64,000 nt of DNA from Kitasatospora paranensis (GCF_039544005.1 NZ_BAABKV010000001.1:6510001-6574000); one strand, 5' to 3'. Counted from the stretch's first letter, positions 37,720 through 47,162 are shown. Notes: a model not told the origin generated them from the letters alone. Translations and numbers: made by a program.

Positions 37720-38621
37720 ACCCGCCGCTGTCCTCGCAGGTCGTCGTGGTCACCGGTGCCGCCCGCGGCATCGGCGCACTGATGGCCCGCCGCCTCTCCG
37801 AGCAGGGTGCCAAGGTCGCCCTGGTCGGTCTGGAGCCCGCCGAGCTCAAGGCGGTCGCCGCAGAGTGCGGCCCGCACGCCTCCGCCTGGGAGGCCGACGT
37901 CACCGACCTGGACGCGCTGACCGCGACCGCGCGGCAGATCCAGGACCGCTACGGCCGGATCGACACGGTGGTGGCCAACGCCGGCATCGCCATCGGCGGC
38001 CCGCTGCTCGACAGCGACCACCGGGCCTTCACCCGGGTGATCGAGGTCAACCTGCTGGGCGGGGTCGCCACCGCCCGGGCCTTCCTGCCGGCGCTCACCG
38101 AGAGCCGCGGCTACCTGCTGCAGATCGCCTCGCTGGCGGCGCTGACCCCGGCACCGTTGATGTCGGCGTACTGCGCGAGCAAGTCCGGCGTGGAGGCGTT
38201 CGCCCACGCGCTGCGTGCCGAGGTCGCCCACCGGGGCGTCAGGGTCGGGGTCGGCTACCTCAGTTGGACGGACACCGACATGGTGCGCGGGGCCGACCAG
38301 GACGCGGTGCTGGCGCAGATGCGGTCCCGGCTGCCGTGGCCGGCCAACAAGACGTACCCGCTGGGCCCGGCGGTGGACCGCCTGGTCGCGGGCATCGCCC
38401 GCCGCTCGGTGCACGTCTACGCGCAGGGCTGGCTGCGGGGCATGCAGCCGATCCGCTGGCTGGTGCCGTCCGTGGTGGCGCTCGGCGGGCGTCGCGACAT
38501 GGCCAGGTTGGAGCCGCAGTTGAAGGCGACGGCCGGCAGCCGCCTGAAGCCGGTCGGCGCCGGGGGCGAGGCCGACACGGCGGCCCGGTCGGCCCATGGG
38601 ACGGGGCCGGCCGGGCCGTAG
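37716..38621 (+). CDS. Short-chain dehydrogenase/reductase
   Basis: A 301-residue classical SDR with VVVTGAARGIGALMARR (cofactor glycine motif), VVANAGIAIGG, the active-site Ser in LQIASLAAL and the YCASKSG catalytic motif (Tyr and Lys). A C-terminal extension of about 50 residues beyond the core includes MQPIRWLVPSVVALGG, possibly membrane-associating. GTG 37716 overlaps the hydrolase stop (GTGA). As third gene of the monooxygenase operon it likely interconverts the alcohol and ketone forms of the same substrate. Confidence 0.9.
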   Translation: MNPPLSSQVVVVTGAARGIGALMARRLSEQGAKVALVGLEPAELKAVAAECGPHASAWEADVTDLDALTATARQIQDRYGRIDTVVANAGIAIGGPLLDSDHRAFTRVIEVNLLGGVATARAFLPALTESRGYLLQIASLAALTPAPLMSAYCASKSGVEAFAHALRAEVAHRGVRVGVGYLSWTDTDMVRGADQDAVLAQMRSRLPWPANKTYPLGPAVDRLVAGIARRSVHVYAQGWLRGMQPIRWLVPSVVALGGRRDMARLEPQLKATAGSRLKPVGAGGEADTAARSAHGTGPAGP

Positions 38622-38687
38622 CGCCCCGACCCGACCGGTGCGGCGCAGGGAGAGCGCGGGGCCGGGGCCGGGGCCGGGGGAGCGGGT

Positions 38688-38720
38688 GGAGCCGGGTGCC
38701 GAGGTGCGGCACCCGGCTCC
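38688..38720 (+). terminator. Intrinsic terminator after the monooxygenase operon
   Basis: A perfect 14-bp stem (GGAGCCGGGTGCCG with its complement) and loop AGGTG lie 66 bases after the SDR stop, preceded by a run of about four GGGGCC units near 38658-38682. Confidence 0.75.
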
Positions 38721-38912
38721 GCCGCGTCCGGGCCGTCGGGGGTCAGGAAGGGATCCCACTGGGCCGACTGCCGGTACGGCCGCGGCACGCGGGTGACCCG
38801 TCCGTAGGATTTCGCGACCGCAAGGCAGCTGACGCGTGCACGGCGGGGAAGCTCTGCCTCTGCTCGGCGGCCGGACGGCCGCCACCCCTCCACCCCCTCC
38901 CCGGGAGAGCAG

Positions 38913-39916
38913 ATGCGCCGTCGTGCCCGCGTCATCCGTCCTGCCCGCGTCGGCGTCCGCGGTGAGCGACTGCTCGCCGTCGCCGCGCTGGCCGCCCTGC
39001 TGTCGGCCGGTCAGAGTGCCCAGCCCGCCGGCGGCCGCGTCCTGGCCGCCCCGTCGGCCCGGGCCTGCACCGGCGCCGCCGCGGACGCCGCGGCCCGCCG
39101 CCCGGCGGGCTCGGCGGCGCACGAGCCCAACGCCGTCACCGATGCGCAGGCCGGGGCCATGGACGCCGACCTGAAGGCGCGGGTCGCCCAGCTGGCGGCC
39201 ACCTCCGAGGGCGCCCGGCTGCTGGCCGGCGCCGACGGCCCCACCACCGTCCCGGTGTACCTGCACGTGATCCACGCCGGTGCGGCCGGGAACCTCTCCG
39301 CGACCGCGGTGGCCGGCCAGATCGCCGAGCTGAACGCGGCCTACGGCGGCCAGGGGAGGGCAACACGGCCAGCCCGTTCCGGTTCGAGCTGGCCGCCACC
39401 GACTACACCGACAACGCCGCCTGGTACCGCGGCATCACGCCCGGTTCCACCGCCGAGAAGCAGATGAAGACGGCGCTGCGCCAGGGCGGCCCCGGGGCGC
39501 TCAACCTCTACACCGCCGACCTCGGGCAGGGCCTGCTGGGCTGGGCGACGTTCCCGAGCGCGTACGCGTCGGACCCGTCCGACGACGGGGTGGTCGTCCT
39601 GGACGCCTCGCTGCCGGGCGGTTCGGCCGCCAACTACAACGAGGGCGACACCGCCACCCACGAGATCGGCCACTGGCTCGGGCTGTACCACACGTTCCAG
39701 GGCGGCTGCACGGGCAACGGCGACTACGTCGACGACACACCGGCCGAGAAGACCGCCGCGTACGCCTGCCCGACCGGCCGGGACAGCTGCACCACCAAGC
39801 CGGGGGTGGACCCGATCCACAACTTCATGGACTACACGTACGACTCCTGCATGACCCAGTTCACCGCCGGGCAGGTCGCCCGGATGGTCAGTTCCTGGGC
39901 CGCCTACCGGGCCTGA
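38913..39916 (+). CDS. Secreted zinc metalloprotease, pappalysin-like (M43), apparent frameshift
   Basis: A secreted protease of about 334 residues. The N-terminus has a basic stretch and a hydrophobic core LLAVAALAALLSAG, giving a Sec signal; a propeptide-like region follows. The catalytic zinc motif is ATHEIGHWLGLYHTF (HExxHxxGxxH) and the Met-turn is NFMDYTYDSCM. The frame breaks in the G run 39353-39356 (CAGGGGAGGG); one added G restores GGQGEGNTASPFRFEL. ATG 38913 follows GGGAGAG. Cysteines in GGCTGNG, YACPTGRDSC and DSC would form disulphides. Likely extracellular protein degradation. Confidence 0.88.
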
Positions 39917-40011
39917 CCGTACGCCCGGCGCGCCGCCCGTCCCGGCCGGCCGGGGAGGGCGGCGTCCGGGCGTCCGTGCGCCCGGGGGCTACGGGCCAGT
40001 ACGGTCCTCGC

Positions 40012-40785
40012 ATGACCACAGCTCTCATCACCGGCGCCACCGCCGGCATCGGCGCCGCCTTCGCCCGACGGCTCGCCCGGGACGGACGCCACCTCGTGCT
40101 GGTCGCCCGGGACGCCGAGCGGCTCGCGCAGGCCGCGGCCGACCTCGCGAAAAGCCACGGCGTCGAGGTGGAGGTGCTCGTCGCCGACCTCGCCACCGAC
40201 GCGGGCATCGGCGCCGTCGAGGAGCGCCTGCGGGACACCGCCCGCCCGGTGGACATCCTGGTCAACAACGCCGGCTTCGGGAACCGCGGGGCCTTCCTGG
40301 ACGTGCCGCTGCAGGCCGAGCTGGACATGGTGAAGGTGCACGTCGAGGCGATCCTGCGGACGACCAGTGCCGCGCTGCCCGGCATGCGCGAGCGCGGCCG
40401 CGGCGCGGTGGTGAACGTGGCCTCCGTGGCGGCCTTCCTGCCGCGCGGGACGTACGGGGCGAGCAAGGCGTGGGTGGTCAGCTTCACCCAGGGGATCGCC
40501 CGCGATCTCGGCGGCAGCGGTGTCCGGCTCCAGGCGCTGTGCCCGGGCTTCACCCGGACGGAGTTCCACGAGCGGGCCGGCATGGGCACCTCGAACATCC
40601 CGTCCTGGGGCTGGCTCACGGCCGACCGGGTGGTCGCGGACTCGCTCCGGGACCTGGCCCGCGGGCGCACGCTGTCCGTGCCGGGCAAGCGGTACAAGGC
40701 GGCGGTGGCGATCGCCCGGCTGCTGCCGAGCGGCCGGATGGGTGCGGTCTCCTCCAAGGCGGGCCGCAGCTACCGCACGGACTGA
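40012..40785 (+). CDS. Short-chain dehydrogenase/reductase
   Basis: A 257-residue SDR with TALITGATAGIGAAFARRLA, ILVNNAGFGNRG, VVNVASVAAFLPRGTYGASKAW (Ser, Tyr and Lys of the active site) and LCPGFTRTEFHERAGM. ATG 40012 has no ribosome binding site and lies 6 bases after TACGGT, so a leaderless transcript is likely; an upstream in-frame GTG (39976) is less convincing. It is apparently monocistronic. Substrate unknown. Confidence 0.88.
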   Translation: MTTALITGATAGIGAAFARRLARDGRHLVLVARDAERLAQAAADLAKSHGVEVEVLVADLATDAGIGAVEERLRDTARPVDILVNNAGFGNRGAFLDVPLQAELDMVKVHVEAILRTTSAALPGMRERGRGAVVNVASVAAFLPRGTYGASKAWVVSFTQGIARDLGGSGVRLQALCPGFTRTEFHERAGMGTSNIPSWGWLTADRVVADSLRDLARGRTLSVPGKRYKAAVAIARLLPSGRMGAVSSKAGRSYRTD

Positions 40786-40865
40786 CAGGCGGCGGGCGGC
40801 GGCGGGCGGCGGCGGGGGACGGGCGGCGGGGGACGGGCGGCCGGGGGCGGCCGGCGGCGAGAGGA

Positions 40866-40914
40866 ATAGAGTCAGGCTCACTATTAGTTCAGCGAACTAT
40901 GAGTCGTACTCTAT
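40866..40914. promoter_or_regulatory. Nested palindromic operator upstream of the ABC exporter
   Basis: The inner dyad TAGTTC-AGC-GAACTA (40885-40899) is perfect; an outer pair ATAGAGT (40866-40872) and ACTCTAT (40908-40914) encloses it. The segment is AT-rich against its surroundings and lies about 42 bases before the TTG start. The form suggests a MarR- or TetR-type repressor site, but no such gene is nearby. Confidence 0.7.
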
Positions 40915-40955
40915 AGGCTGGCGGCGCCGACCGCCCCGACCCCCGGAGGCCGCCC

Positions 40956-42779
40956 TTGAAACCCGACCGGATCGACTGGACCCCGCCCGACCGCGACCGC
41001 GGCGAACCGGGACCGCCCGCCCAGATCCGCCGGATCCTCGCACTGTTCCGCCCGTACACCGGGCGGCTGGTCGTGGTCGGCCTGCTGGTCGCCGCCTCCG
41101 CCGTGGTCTCCGTCGTCACCCCGTTCCTGCTGCGCGCCGTCCTCGACACCGCCATCCCGCAGGGCCGGACGGGTCTGCTCAGCCTGCTCGCCCTCGGCAT
41201 GATCGCCGCGGCCGTGGTCAACAGCATCTTCAACGTGCTGCAGACCCTCATCTCCACGGTCGTCGGCCAGCGCGTCATGCACGACCTGCGCACCGCCGTC
41301 TACACCCACCTCCAGCGGATGTCGCTGGCCTTCTTCACCCGGACCCGCACCGGCGAGGTGCAGTCCCGGATCGCCAACGACATCGGCGGCATGCAGTCCA
41401 CCGTCACCTCCACCGCGACCTCGCTGGTCTCCAACCTCACCGCGGTGGTCGCCACCGTCGTCGCCATGGTCGCCCTGGACTGGCGGCTCACCGTGATCTC
41501 GCTGCTGCTGCTCCCGGCCTTCGTCTGGATCAGCCGCCGGGTCGGCAACGAGCGCAAGAGGATCACCACCGAGCGGCAGCGCAAGCTCGCCGCGATGAGC
41601 ACGGCCGTCCAGGAGTCGCTGTCGGTCAGCGGGATCCTGCTCGGCCGCACCATGGGCCGCTCCGACTCGCTGTCGCGCGACTTCACCCGGCAGTCCGACG
41701 AGCTCGCCGACCTGGAGGTCCGGGCCGGAATGGCCGGGCGCTGGCGGATGTCGACCATCCAGATCGTGATGGCCGCGATGCCCGCCCTGATCTACTGGGC
41801 CGCCGGGCTGACGGCCGCCGGCGGCGCCCCGATCGTCTCGGTCGGCACCCTGGTCGCCTTCGTCTCCCTCCAGCAGGGCCTGTTCCGGCCCACGGTCAGC
41901 CTGCTGTCCACCGGCGTCCAGGTGCAGACCTCGCTCGCCCTGTTCCAGCGCATCTTCGAGTACCTGGACCTGCCGGTCGAGATCGCCGAGCCGGCCCGGC
42001 CGGTGCACCTCGCCGACGTCCGCGGCGACGTCACCTTCGAGAACGTCGAGTTCCGCTACCAGGAGGACCAGGAGCGGCCCACCCTCACCGGTGTGGACCT
42101 CAAGATCCCGGCGGGCGGCTCGCTCGCGGTGGTCGGCGAGACCGGCTCCGGCAAGACCACCCTCAGCTACCTCGTCCCGAGGCTCTACGACGTCACCGGC
42201 GGCCGGGTCTGCATCGACGGCACCGACGTCCGCGAGCTGTCCTTCGACACCCTCGCCCGGGCCGTCGGCACGGTCTCCCAGGAGACGTACCTGTTCCACG
42301 CCTCGGTCGCCGACAACCTGCGCTTCGCCAAGCCCGACGCCACCGACGGGGAACTCGTCGCCGCCGCCGAGGCCGCGCAGATCCACGCCATGATCGTCGC
42401 CCTCCCGGACGGCTACGACACCCTGGTCGGCGAGCGCGGGTACCGGTTCTCCGGCGGCGAGAAGCAGCGGCTGGCGATCGCCCGCACGATCCTGCGCAAC
42501 CCGCCCGTCCTCATCCTGGACGAGGCCACCAGCGCCCTCGACAACCGGACGGAGGCCGCCGTCCAGCAGGCCGTCGACACGCTCGCCGCCGGTCGCACCA
42601 CCATCACCATCGCGCACCGGCTCTCCACCGTGCGGCACGCCGACCAGATCGCCGTCCTCGACGCCGGCGAGGTCGTCGAGCTCGGCACCCACGAGGAGCT
42701 GCTCGACCGAGGCGGCCGCTACGCCGCCCTGCTGCGCCGCGAGGGCGCCCCCGCGGAGCCGGGGCCGGCGACGGTCTGA
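40956..42779 (+). CDS. ABC exporter, fused transmembrane and ATPase domains
   Basis: A 607-residue half-transporter of the multidrug/lipid exporter type. Six membrane segments lie within residues about 35-330 (e.g. LVVVGLLVAASAVVSVV); the ATPase has Walker A VGETGSGKTT, Q-loop VSQETYLF, signature FSGGEKQR, Walker B VLILDEAT and the H-loop IAHR. The start is TTG 40956, supported by GGAGG 6 bases upstream and by absence of a better codon. It would work as a homodimer or with a partner encoded elsewhere. The nested operator upstream points to inducible expression. Substrate unknown. Confidence 0.92.
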   Translation: MKPDRIDWTPPDRDRGEPGPPAQIRRILALFRPYTGRLVVVGLLVAASAVVSVVTPFLLRAVLDTAIPQGRTGLLSLLALGMIAAAVVNSIFNVLQTLISTVVGQRVMHDLRTAVYTHLQRMSLAFFTRTRTGEVQSRIANDIGGMQSTVTSTATSLVSNLTAVVATVVAMVALDWRLTVISLLLLPAFVWISRRVGNERKRITTERQRKLAAMSTAVQESLSVSGILLGRTMGRSDSLSRDFTRQSDELADLEVRAGMAGRWRMSTIQIVMAAMPALIYWAAGLTAAGGAPIVSVGTLVAFVSLQQGLFRPTVSLLSTGVQVQTSLALFQRIFEYLDLPVEIAEPARPVHLADVRGDVTFENVEFRYQEDQERPTLTGVDLKIPAGGSLAVVGETGSGKTTLSYLVPRLYDVTGGRVCIDGTDVRELSFDTLARAVGTVSQETYLFHASVADNLRFAKPDATDGELVAAAEAAQIHAMIVALPDGYDTLVGERGYRFSGGEKQRLAIARTILRNPPVLILDEATSALDNRTEAAVQQAVDTLAAGRTTITIAHRLSTVRHADQIAVLDAGEVVELGTHEELLDRGGRYAALLRREGAPAEPGPATV

Positions 42780-42929
42780 GGCGCGCCTGCGCCCCGCGTA
42801 CGGGCCGCGCCGGCGGCGGCCACGGCGCGGGCGGGGCCCGGCGGCAGCCGTACGGGCTCGGCGCGGCTGCTCCGGGGAGTTCGACGGCCGGCTGGCGGAC
42901 TTCCCGGACGGCGCCGGGAGCGGGCCGGC

Positions 42930-43601
42930 TCAGGCCGCCTTGGGGACCTCGTTGTAGGCGTCGGCCGACTCCTGGCCGGACAGCGCCTGGATCGCCGCCA
43001 TCACCTCGTCGGTGACCTGGCGCCGCGCCTTGGCCGAACGGGCCTGGCCGTGCAGCTCGTCGAAGTGCAGCGGCTCGCCGAACCGGACGGTCACCGTGCG
43101 GATCCGCGGAATCCGCCGGCCGACCGGCAGGATCTCCGCCGGGCCCTCCAGCGCCACCGGCACGACCGGCACGCCCGCCGTCAGCGCCAGCCACGCGACC
43201 CCGGTCTTGCCCCGGTAGAGGCGGCCGTCGAGGGAGCGGGTGCCCTCCGGGTAGATCCCGAACGCCTTGCCGTCCTCCAGGATCTCCAGCGCCTGTTCCA
43301 GCGAGGCCGCCGCCGAGCGGTAGGTGCCGCGCTCGACCGGCACCGCGTTGAGCACCGAGGTGAACACCGCGCGGGAGATGGCCCCCTTCACGCCGGTGCC
43401 CGTGAAGTACTCGGCCTTCGCCAGGAAGAACACCTGGCGCGGCGCGGTCAGCGGGATCACCACGCTGTCGATGAACGACAGGTGGTTGCTGGCCAGGATC
43501 ACCCCACCCTTGCGAGGCACGTGCTCCAGGCCTTCGATGACGGGCCGGTACACGGCCTTCGCCAGCGGCTTGAGCACGAGCTTCGTGATGAGGTTGAGCA
43601 T
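42930..43601 (-). CDS. 1-acyl-sn-glycerol-3-phosphate acyltransferase (PlsC-like)
   Basis: A 223-residue membrane-associated acyltransferase making phosphatidic acid. Motif I is SNHLSFIDSVV (HX4D), motif II covers VPVERGTYRSA, motif III is FGIYPEGTRSLDG and motif IV VPVVPVALEG. ATG 43601 is preceded by GGGAG. Convergent with the ABC exporter; upstream on the same strand is the teichoic-acid-type glycosyltransferase, from which it is separated by a palindrome. A role in membrane lipid synthesis is well supported by the motifs. Confidence 0.92.
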   Translation of the reverse strand: MLNLITKLVLKPLAKAVYRPVIEGLEHVPRKGGVILASNHLSFIDSVVIPLTAPRQVFFLAKAEYFTGTGVKGAISRAVFTSVLNAVPVERGTYRSAAASLEQALEILEDGKAFGIYPEGTRSLDGRLYRGKTGVAWLALTAGVPVVPVALEGPAEILPVGRRIPRIRTVTVRFGEPLHFDELHGQARSAKARRQVTDEVMAAIQALSGQESADAYNEVPKAA

Positions 43602-43760
43602 GGGCGCTCCCTGGCCGGCCGGCGGTTTCGGTGTGATCGCGGCAATCGCCCCGAGGTCAGTGGGCAGGTTACGACATCGACCCCCGCGCCCGTCCACTCC
43701 CCTCGGGCGGCGAGTCGGTGCGATTCTCGTCACGCTGCGCGCAGGTCCGACTGCGCACCG

Positions 43761-43782
43761 GGTGCCCGGGGCCCCGGGCACC
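43761..43782 (-). terminator. Perfect 22-base palindrome after the glycosyltransferase
   Basis: GGTGCCCGGGG and its exact complement abut, forming an uninterrupted dyad that begins 6 bases after the stop of the minus-strand glycosyltransferase. It is best read as a terminator hairpin with a tight loop. Confidence 0.6.
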
Positions 43783-43788
43783 GGCGGC

Positions 43789-45999
43789 TCAGGCGGTCAG
43801 GACCCGGTCGGTCGGGGCCGGTGCGGGCGCACCGGTCGGGAAGACCCGACGCACCACCCGCTCGGCGGCCCCGCCGTCGTCCCACGGGCAGAACCGCTCG
43901 CGGAAGTGCGCCCGGAGGGCGGGCTCCGGGTCGCCCGCCAGCAGGGCCCGCGCCACCGCGGCCGGGTCGGCCGCCACCGCGCCGGGCGGCTCGGCGAGCA
44001 GGTCGAAGTAGACGCCGCGGACGCTCCGGTACTCGTCCCAGTCGGGGGCGAAGACCACGACCGGCCGGTCCAGCACCGCGAAGTCGAACATCACCGACGA
44101 GTAGTCCGTGAGCAGTGCGTCGGCCGCCAGGTAGAGGTCCTCCACCACCGGGTGGTCGGAGACGTCCACGATCCGCGCGGCGTCGGCCGCGGTGGCCAGC
44201 TCGCCCGGTCCGCCGCCGTGGAAGTAGTGCGTGCGCACGAGCAGGGTGTGGCCGGGGCCGAGCCGGCGGGCCAGCTCCGGCAGGTCCAGCAGCGGCAGGT
44301 AGCCGCCGCGGGCCTCGCGGTGCGTCGGCGCGTACAGCACCACCCGCTGACCGGCCGGGAGGCCGAGTGCCTCGCGGACGGCGGCGCACTCCTCGGCGGT
44401 GGCGTTGGCCAGCCGGTCGTTGCGGGGGTAGCCGGTCTCCAGCAGCTCGTAGCGGCCGGGGAAGGCCCGGCCGAAGTGCTCGCTGGTGTGCGGGTTGGGG
44501 GAGACCAGGTAGTCCCAGCGCCCGACCGCCTCGCGCAGCCGGTCGAAGTCCATGCCGTCCGCGGCCACCGGGAACTCGCGCAGGTCCATCCCCATCGACT
44601 TCAGCGGGGTGCCGTGCTGGGTCTGCAGATGGACGGTGCCGGGCCGCTTGGCCAGGGTGTGCGGGAAGTTGACGTTGTTGACGAAGTACTTGGCGGTGGC
44701 GGTGACCCGCAGGTACGCCGGCGAGTTCAGCAGCACGTAGGGCACGCCGGCCGGCAGCGCGGCGGCCTGGGCACGGGTCTCCACCACCCACACGCCGCGG
44801 ATCTGCGGGGCCAGCTCGCGGGCCTTCTCGTAGATCGCCGCCGGGTTGCAGGCGTAGCCGCGGTGCCAGTACGCCGCGTACACCGCCAGGTTCTCGTCCA
44901 GCGGCAGCCGCCGCAGCACCCCGTACACGGTGGACCGGGCTCCGCCGCGCACGGCCCGCCGCAGGGCCGGCGCGACGGCCGCGGTGGTGCGCCGGGCGGC
45001 CTGCGGCAGCGCCCGGGTGCGGCGCAGCTCGTCGTAGGAGCGCCGGGCGCCGAGGGCGGCGAGCCGGTACGCGATGCCGTGCGCGCCGCGCGGGACGTGG
45101 TGGCCCGGCGGCCGGTGCCGGGCGATGTGGTCGGCGATCCGGGCGAAGAACGCGCCGCGCAGCTCCTCGGGGACGAGCCCCGGGGTGTCGTAGACGGTCA
45201 GGGCCTGGCGGACGGTGCGGTCGAAGACCAGCCCGCGCAGCGGGTCGGGCCTGCCGTCCAGGAACGCGAAGATCGCGTCGTACTGGGCGAAGGCGTCGGC
45301 GTGCTTGGCCGAGGCGGTGCTGGTGATCGCGCCGGGCCGGCCGCGCCGGTAGGCGTAGCAGGGGCGGTCGAGGTAGCGCAGCCGTCCGGCGGCGAGCAGC
45401 GCCGGGTAGGTGACCGAGATGTCCTCGTAGTGGCCGCGGCCGAAGGAGACGCCCAGGTCCTGGAGGAACGCGCGCCGGAGCACCTTGTTCCAGACCGCCA
45501 TCACGCTGCGGAGCAGGGCGGGCTGCTGCTCGGCGGTGCAGCCGGTCAGCAGCGGTCCGGTGGCCAGCAGGTGCCGCCAGGGGTTGGGCTCGGTGGTGCC
45601 GTCCTGGTAGACGTGCGTGAAGTCGGTCAGGAGGACGTCGACGGGCTGTGCGGAGGCGTCCTCGCGGCGCAGCTCGGCCAGGACGGCGTCCAGGGCGCCG
45701 TCGGGCAGCCAGTCGTCGCTGTCGACGAACCAGACGTAGCGTCCGCGGGCCTCGGCCAGCCCGGCCGTGCGCGCGCCGCCCAGGCCCTGGTTCTCGGTGA
45801 GGTGCAGCACCCGCATCCGGTCGTCGTCGGCGGCATGCCGGTCGAGCAGCGCGCCGCAGCCGTCGGGGGAGAGGTCGTCCACCGCGATGATCTCCACCTC
45901 GCCCGGGTGGCAGGTCTCCGCGCGCAGGGAGTCGAGGCACTGCGGCAGGAAGCGCTCCACCCCATGGACCGGCAGGACAATGCTGAGGAGGGGGCTCAC
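43789..45999 (-). CDS. Bifunctional GT2 glycosyltransferase / CDP-glycerol glycerophosphotransferase (TagF-like)
   Basis: A 736-residue two-domain enzyme. The N-terminal GT-A domain has LLSIVLPVHGVERFLPQC, IIAVDDLSPDG and VWFVDSDDWLPDG (DxD-like). After a basic linker (about 320-360), the C-terminal domain carries TagF features: LQTQHGTPLKSMG, VSPNPHTSEHFGRAF, YAPTHRE and LLTDYSSVMFDFAVLDRP. Such fusions polymerise polyol-phosphate or glycosyl cell-wall polymers (teichoic acid-like) on the inner membrane face. GTG 45999 gives the full GT2 start. It appears to be transcribed alone; about 890 bases of non-coding DNA lie upstream. Confidence 0.9.
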   Translation of the reverse strand: MSPLLSIVLPVHGVERFLPQCLDSLRAETCHPGEVEIIAVDDLSPDGCGALLDRHAADDDRMRVLHLTENQGLGGARTAGLAEARGRYVWFVDSDDWLPDGALDAVLAELRREDASAQPVDVLLTDFTHVYQDGTTEPNPWRHLLATGPLLTGCTAEQQPALLRSVMAVWNKVLRRAFLQDLGVSFGRGHYEDISVTYPALLAAGRLRYLDRPCYAYRRGRPGAITSTASAKHADAFAQYDAIFAFLDGRPDPLRGLVFDRTVRQALTVYDTPGLVPEELRGAFFARIADHIARHRPPGHHVPRGAHGIAYRLAALGARRSYDELRRTRALPQAARRTTAAVAPALRRAVRGGARSTVYGVLRRLPLDENLAVYAAYWHRGYACNPAAIYEKARELAPQIRGVWVVETRAQAAALPAGVPYVLLNSPAYLRVTATAKYFVNNVNFPHTLAKRPGTVHLQTQHGTPLKSMGMDLREFPVAADGMDFDRLREAVGRWDYLVSPNPHTSEHFGRAFPGRYELLETGYPRNDRLANATAEECAAVREALGLPAGQRVVLYAPTHREARGGYLPLLDLPELARRLGPGHTLLVRTHYFHGGGPGELATAADAARIVDVSDHPVVEDLYLAADALLTDYSSVMFDFAVLDRPVVVFAPDWDEYRSVRGVYFDLLAEPPGAVAADPAAVARALLAGDPEPALRAHFRERFCPWDDGGAAERVVRRVFPTGAPAPAPTDRVLTA

Positions 46000-46886
46000 G
46001 CTCGTTCACTCCGCGAAGACGCTGGGTCGGTGGCTGCTCGCCCGGTAGGACCACTGTAGCCAGTGGAAGTGGACGCCCGGTTGCCTGAATGTGATCGTCG
46101 GGGTGTCGGGAGGTGTCCCGGTCCGACGCCGTACGGACCGTTTCTGTAGGAACCGAGGGGTGAAGATCTCCGGCCGCTGTCGGCCGGCTGTCGCGGCCGG
46201 CTGTCGCGGCCGGAGGGCGGCGGCGGGGAGCGCCGGGGCGGGGCGGCCCGGAAAACGCGACCGCCGGTGCCGCGCCGTGCGAGCGGCGGCACCGGCAGTC
46301 CGGTTTGGCGGCCAAGCCGACCCTCAACGGCCGACCGCCGGTCCGTACACCACGCCTGAGCCGGGCCGCCGCAGCGTCGAGACGGCCGGACAGTGACTCA
46401 TGCGAGTGTCGGAAGATCATTCATCTGTCGAACTCATTCGACGGGGTCTCCCGGGGGTGGCCCGGGATTCCGCGTCTGAGGAAATATTGCTTGTAGGTTT
46501 CCGTCCCGTCAATCCCTCCGACCTGTTCAAGTTCTGAAGACTCCGGGGCGGCTGTCCGTGGCTCCGGCCGGCGGACGCCCCCGGCGGACCCGAGCGCGCC
46601 CCTGGCGCACCCCGCGGCACCCGCGCGCCGAGCCGCGTCGCCGTACGCGGCGGCGTCCTCCGGTCGGGCTTCCGATCGCGGGTTTGGGGCCGGCCCACCC
46701 CTCCCACCTGCGATCGCCGCCGGCCGCCATCGATGCGCAGTCGTGATCAGGCCCACGGCCCTCTGGTGCAGCGTCAGTTCCTGTCGCACGATACGGTGGC
46801 GGAACACGAGGACGGTTGCGCGAAGACCGTCATACACGGATAGTCTTCGCCTCACGGCCCTGGCGCCTCGTAGGGGTGGGAAACTG
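46000..46886. other. Long intergenic region
   Basis: About 890 bases without a convincing gene. It contains direct repeats of GGCTGTCGCGGCC (near 46185-46215), a lower-GC patch at 46395-46540, and an inverted repeat GCGAAGAC (46820-46827) / GTCTTCGC (46843-46850) with a 15-base spacer, 37 bases before the next gene. ORFs in this stretch are Arg/Gly/Pro-rich and look like GC-bias artefacts. An unrecognised small RNA is possible, but I see no direct evidence. Confidence 0.45.
46820..46850. promoter_or_regulatory. 8-bp inverted repeat upstream of a small gene
   Basis: GCGAAGAC and GTCTTCGC form a perfect dyad with a 15-base spacer that contains the AT-rich CATACACGGATA; a TANNNT -10-like TAGTCT overlaps the right arm. 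It could be an operator of the gene starting at 46887. Confidence 0.45.
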
Positions 46887-47162
46887 ATGGAACAGATGCA
46901 AGTGCGGCCCCGGCCAAGGGTGCCGGCGATCCAGTGCGGAGTCGGCGCGACCGGCCGCCGGATCGACCGCCATCTCGCCGTGCTCGGCGCGCCGGCTCTC
47001 TCGACGGTCGACACGGCCGAGGCCCTCGGCCTCATAAGAGAGCTGACCCCGCGCGGTACCGGAGGGCTCGGTGCGAAGAACGCGCCGCGTCGCACGGCCC
47101 GCGTGTCGCTGCTCGCTCCGCTGCGCCGGCTCCGCCGGAGCCTGTTCGGCGGCCGCGGCTAG
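46887..47162 (+). CDS. Small basic protein of unknown function
   Basis: A 91-residue protein rich in Arg (MEQMQVRPRPRVPAIQCG at the start; APLRRLRRSLFGGRG at the end) with a central helical part, ALSTVDTAEALGLIREL. The C-terminal 'RVSLLAPLRRLRRSLF' is amphipathic and basic, as in membrane- or nucleic-acid-binding tails. ATG 46887 follows GGGGTGGG. I recognise no family; coding status rests on the ribosome binding site, composition and the regulatory-looking upstream repeat. Confidence 0.55.
   Translation: MEQMQVRPRPRVPAIQCGVGATGRRIDRHLAVLGAPALSTVDTAEALGLIRELTPRGTGGLGAKNAPRRTARVSLLAPLRRLRRSLFGGRG

Noticed and set aside
38641..38690. GGGGCC-rich run as a functional repeat or G-quadruplex element
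   Set aside because: It is short, in a GC-rich intergenic spot, and adequately explained as sequence next to the terminator at 38688-38720.
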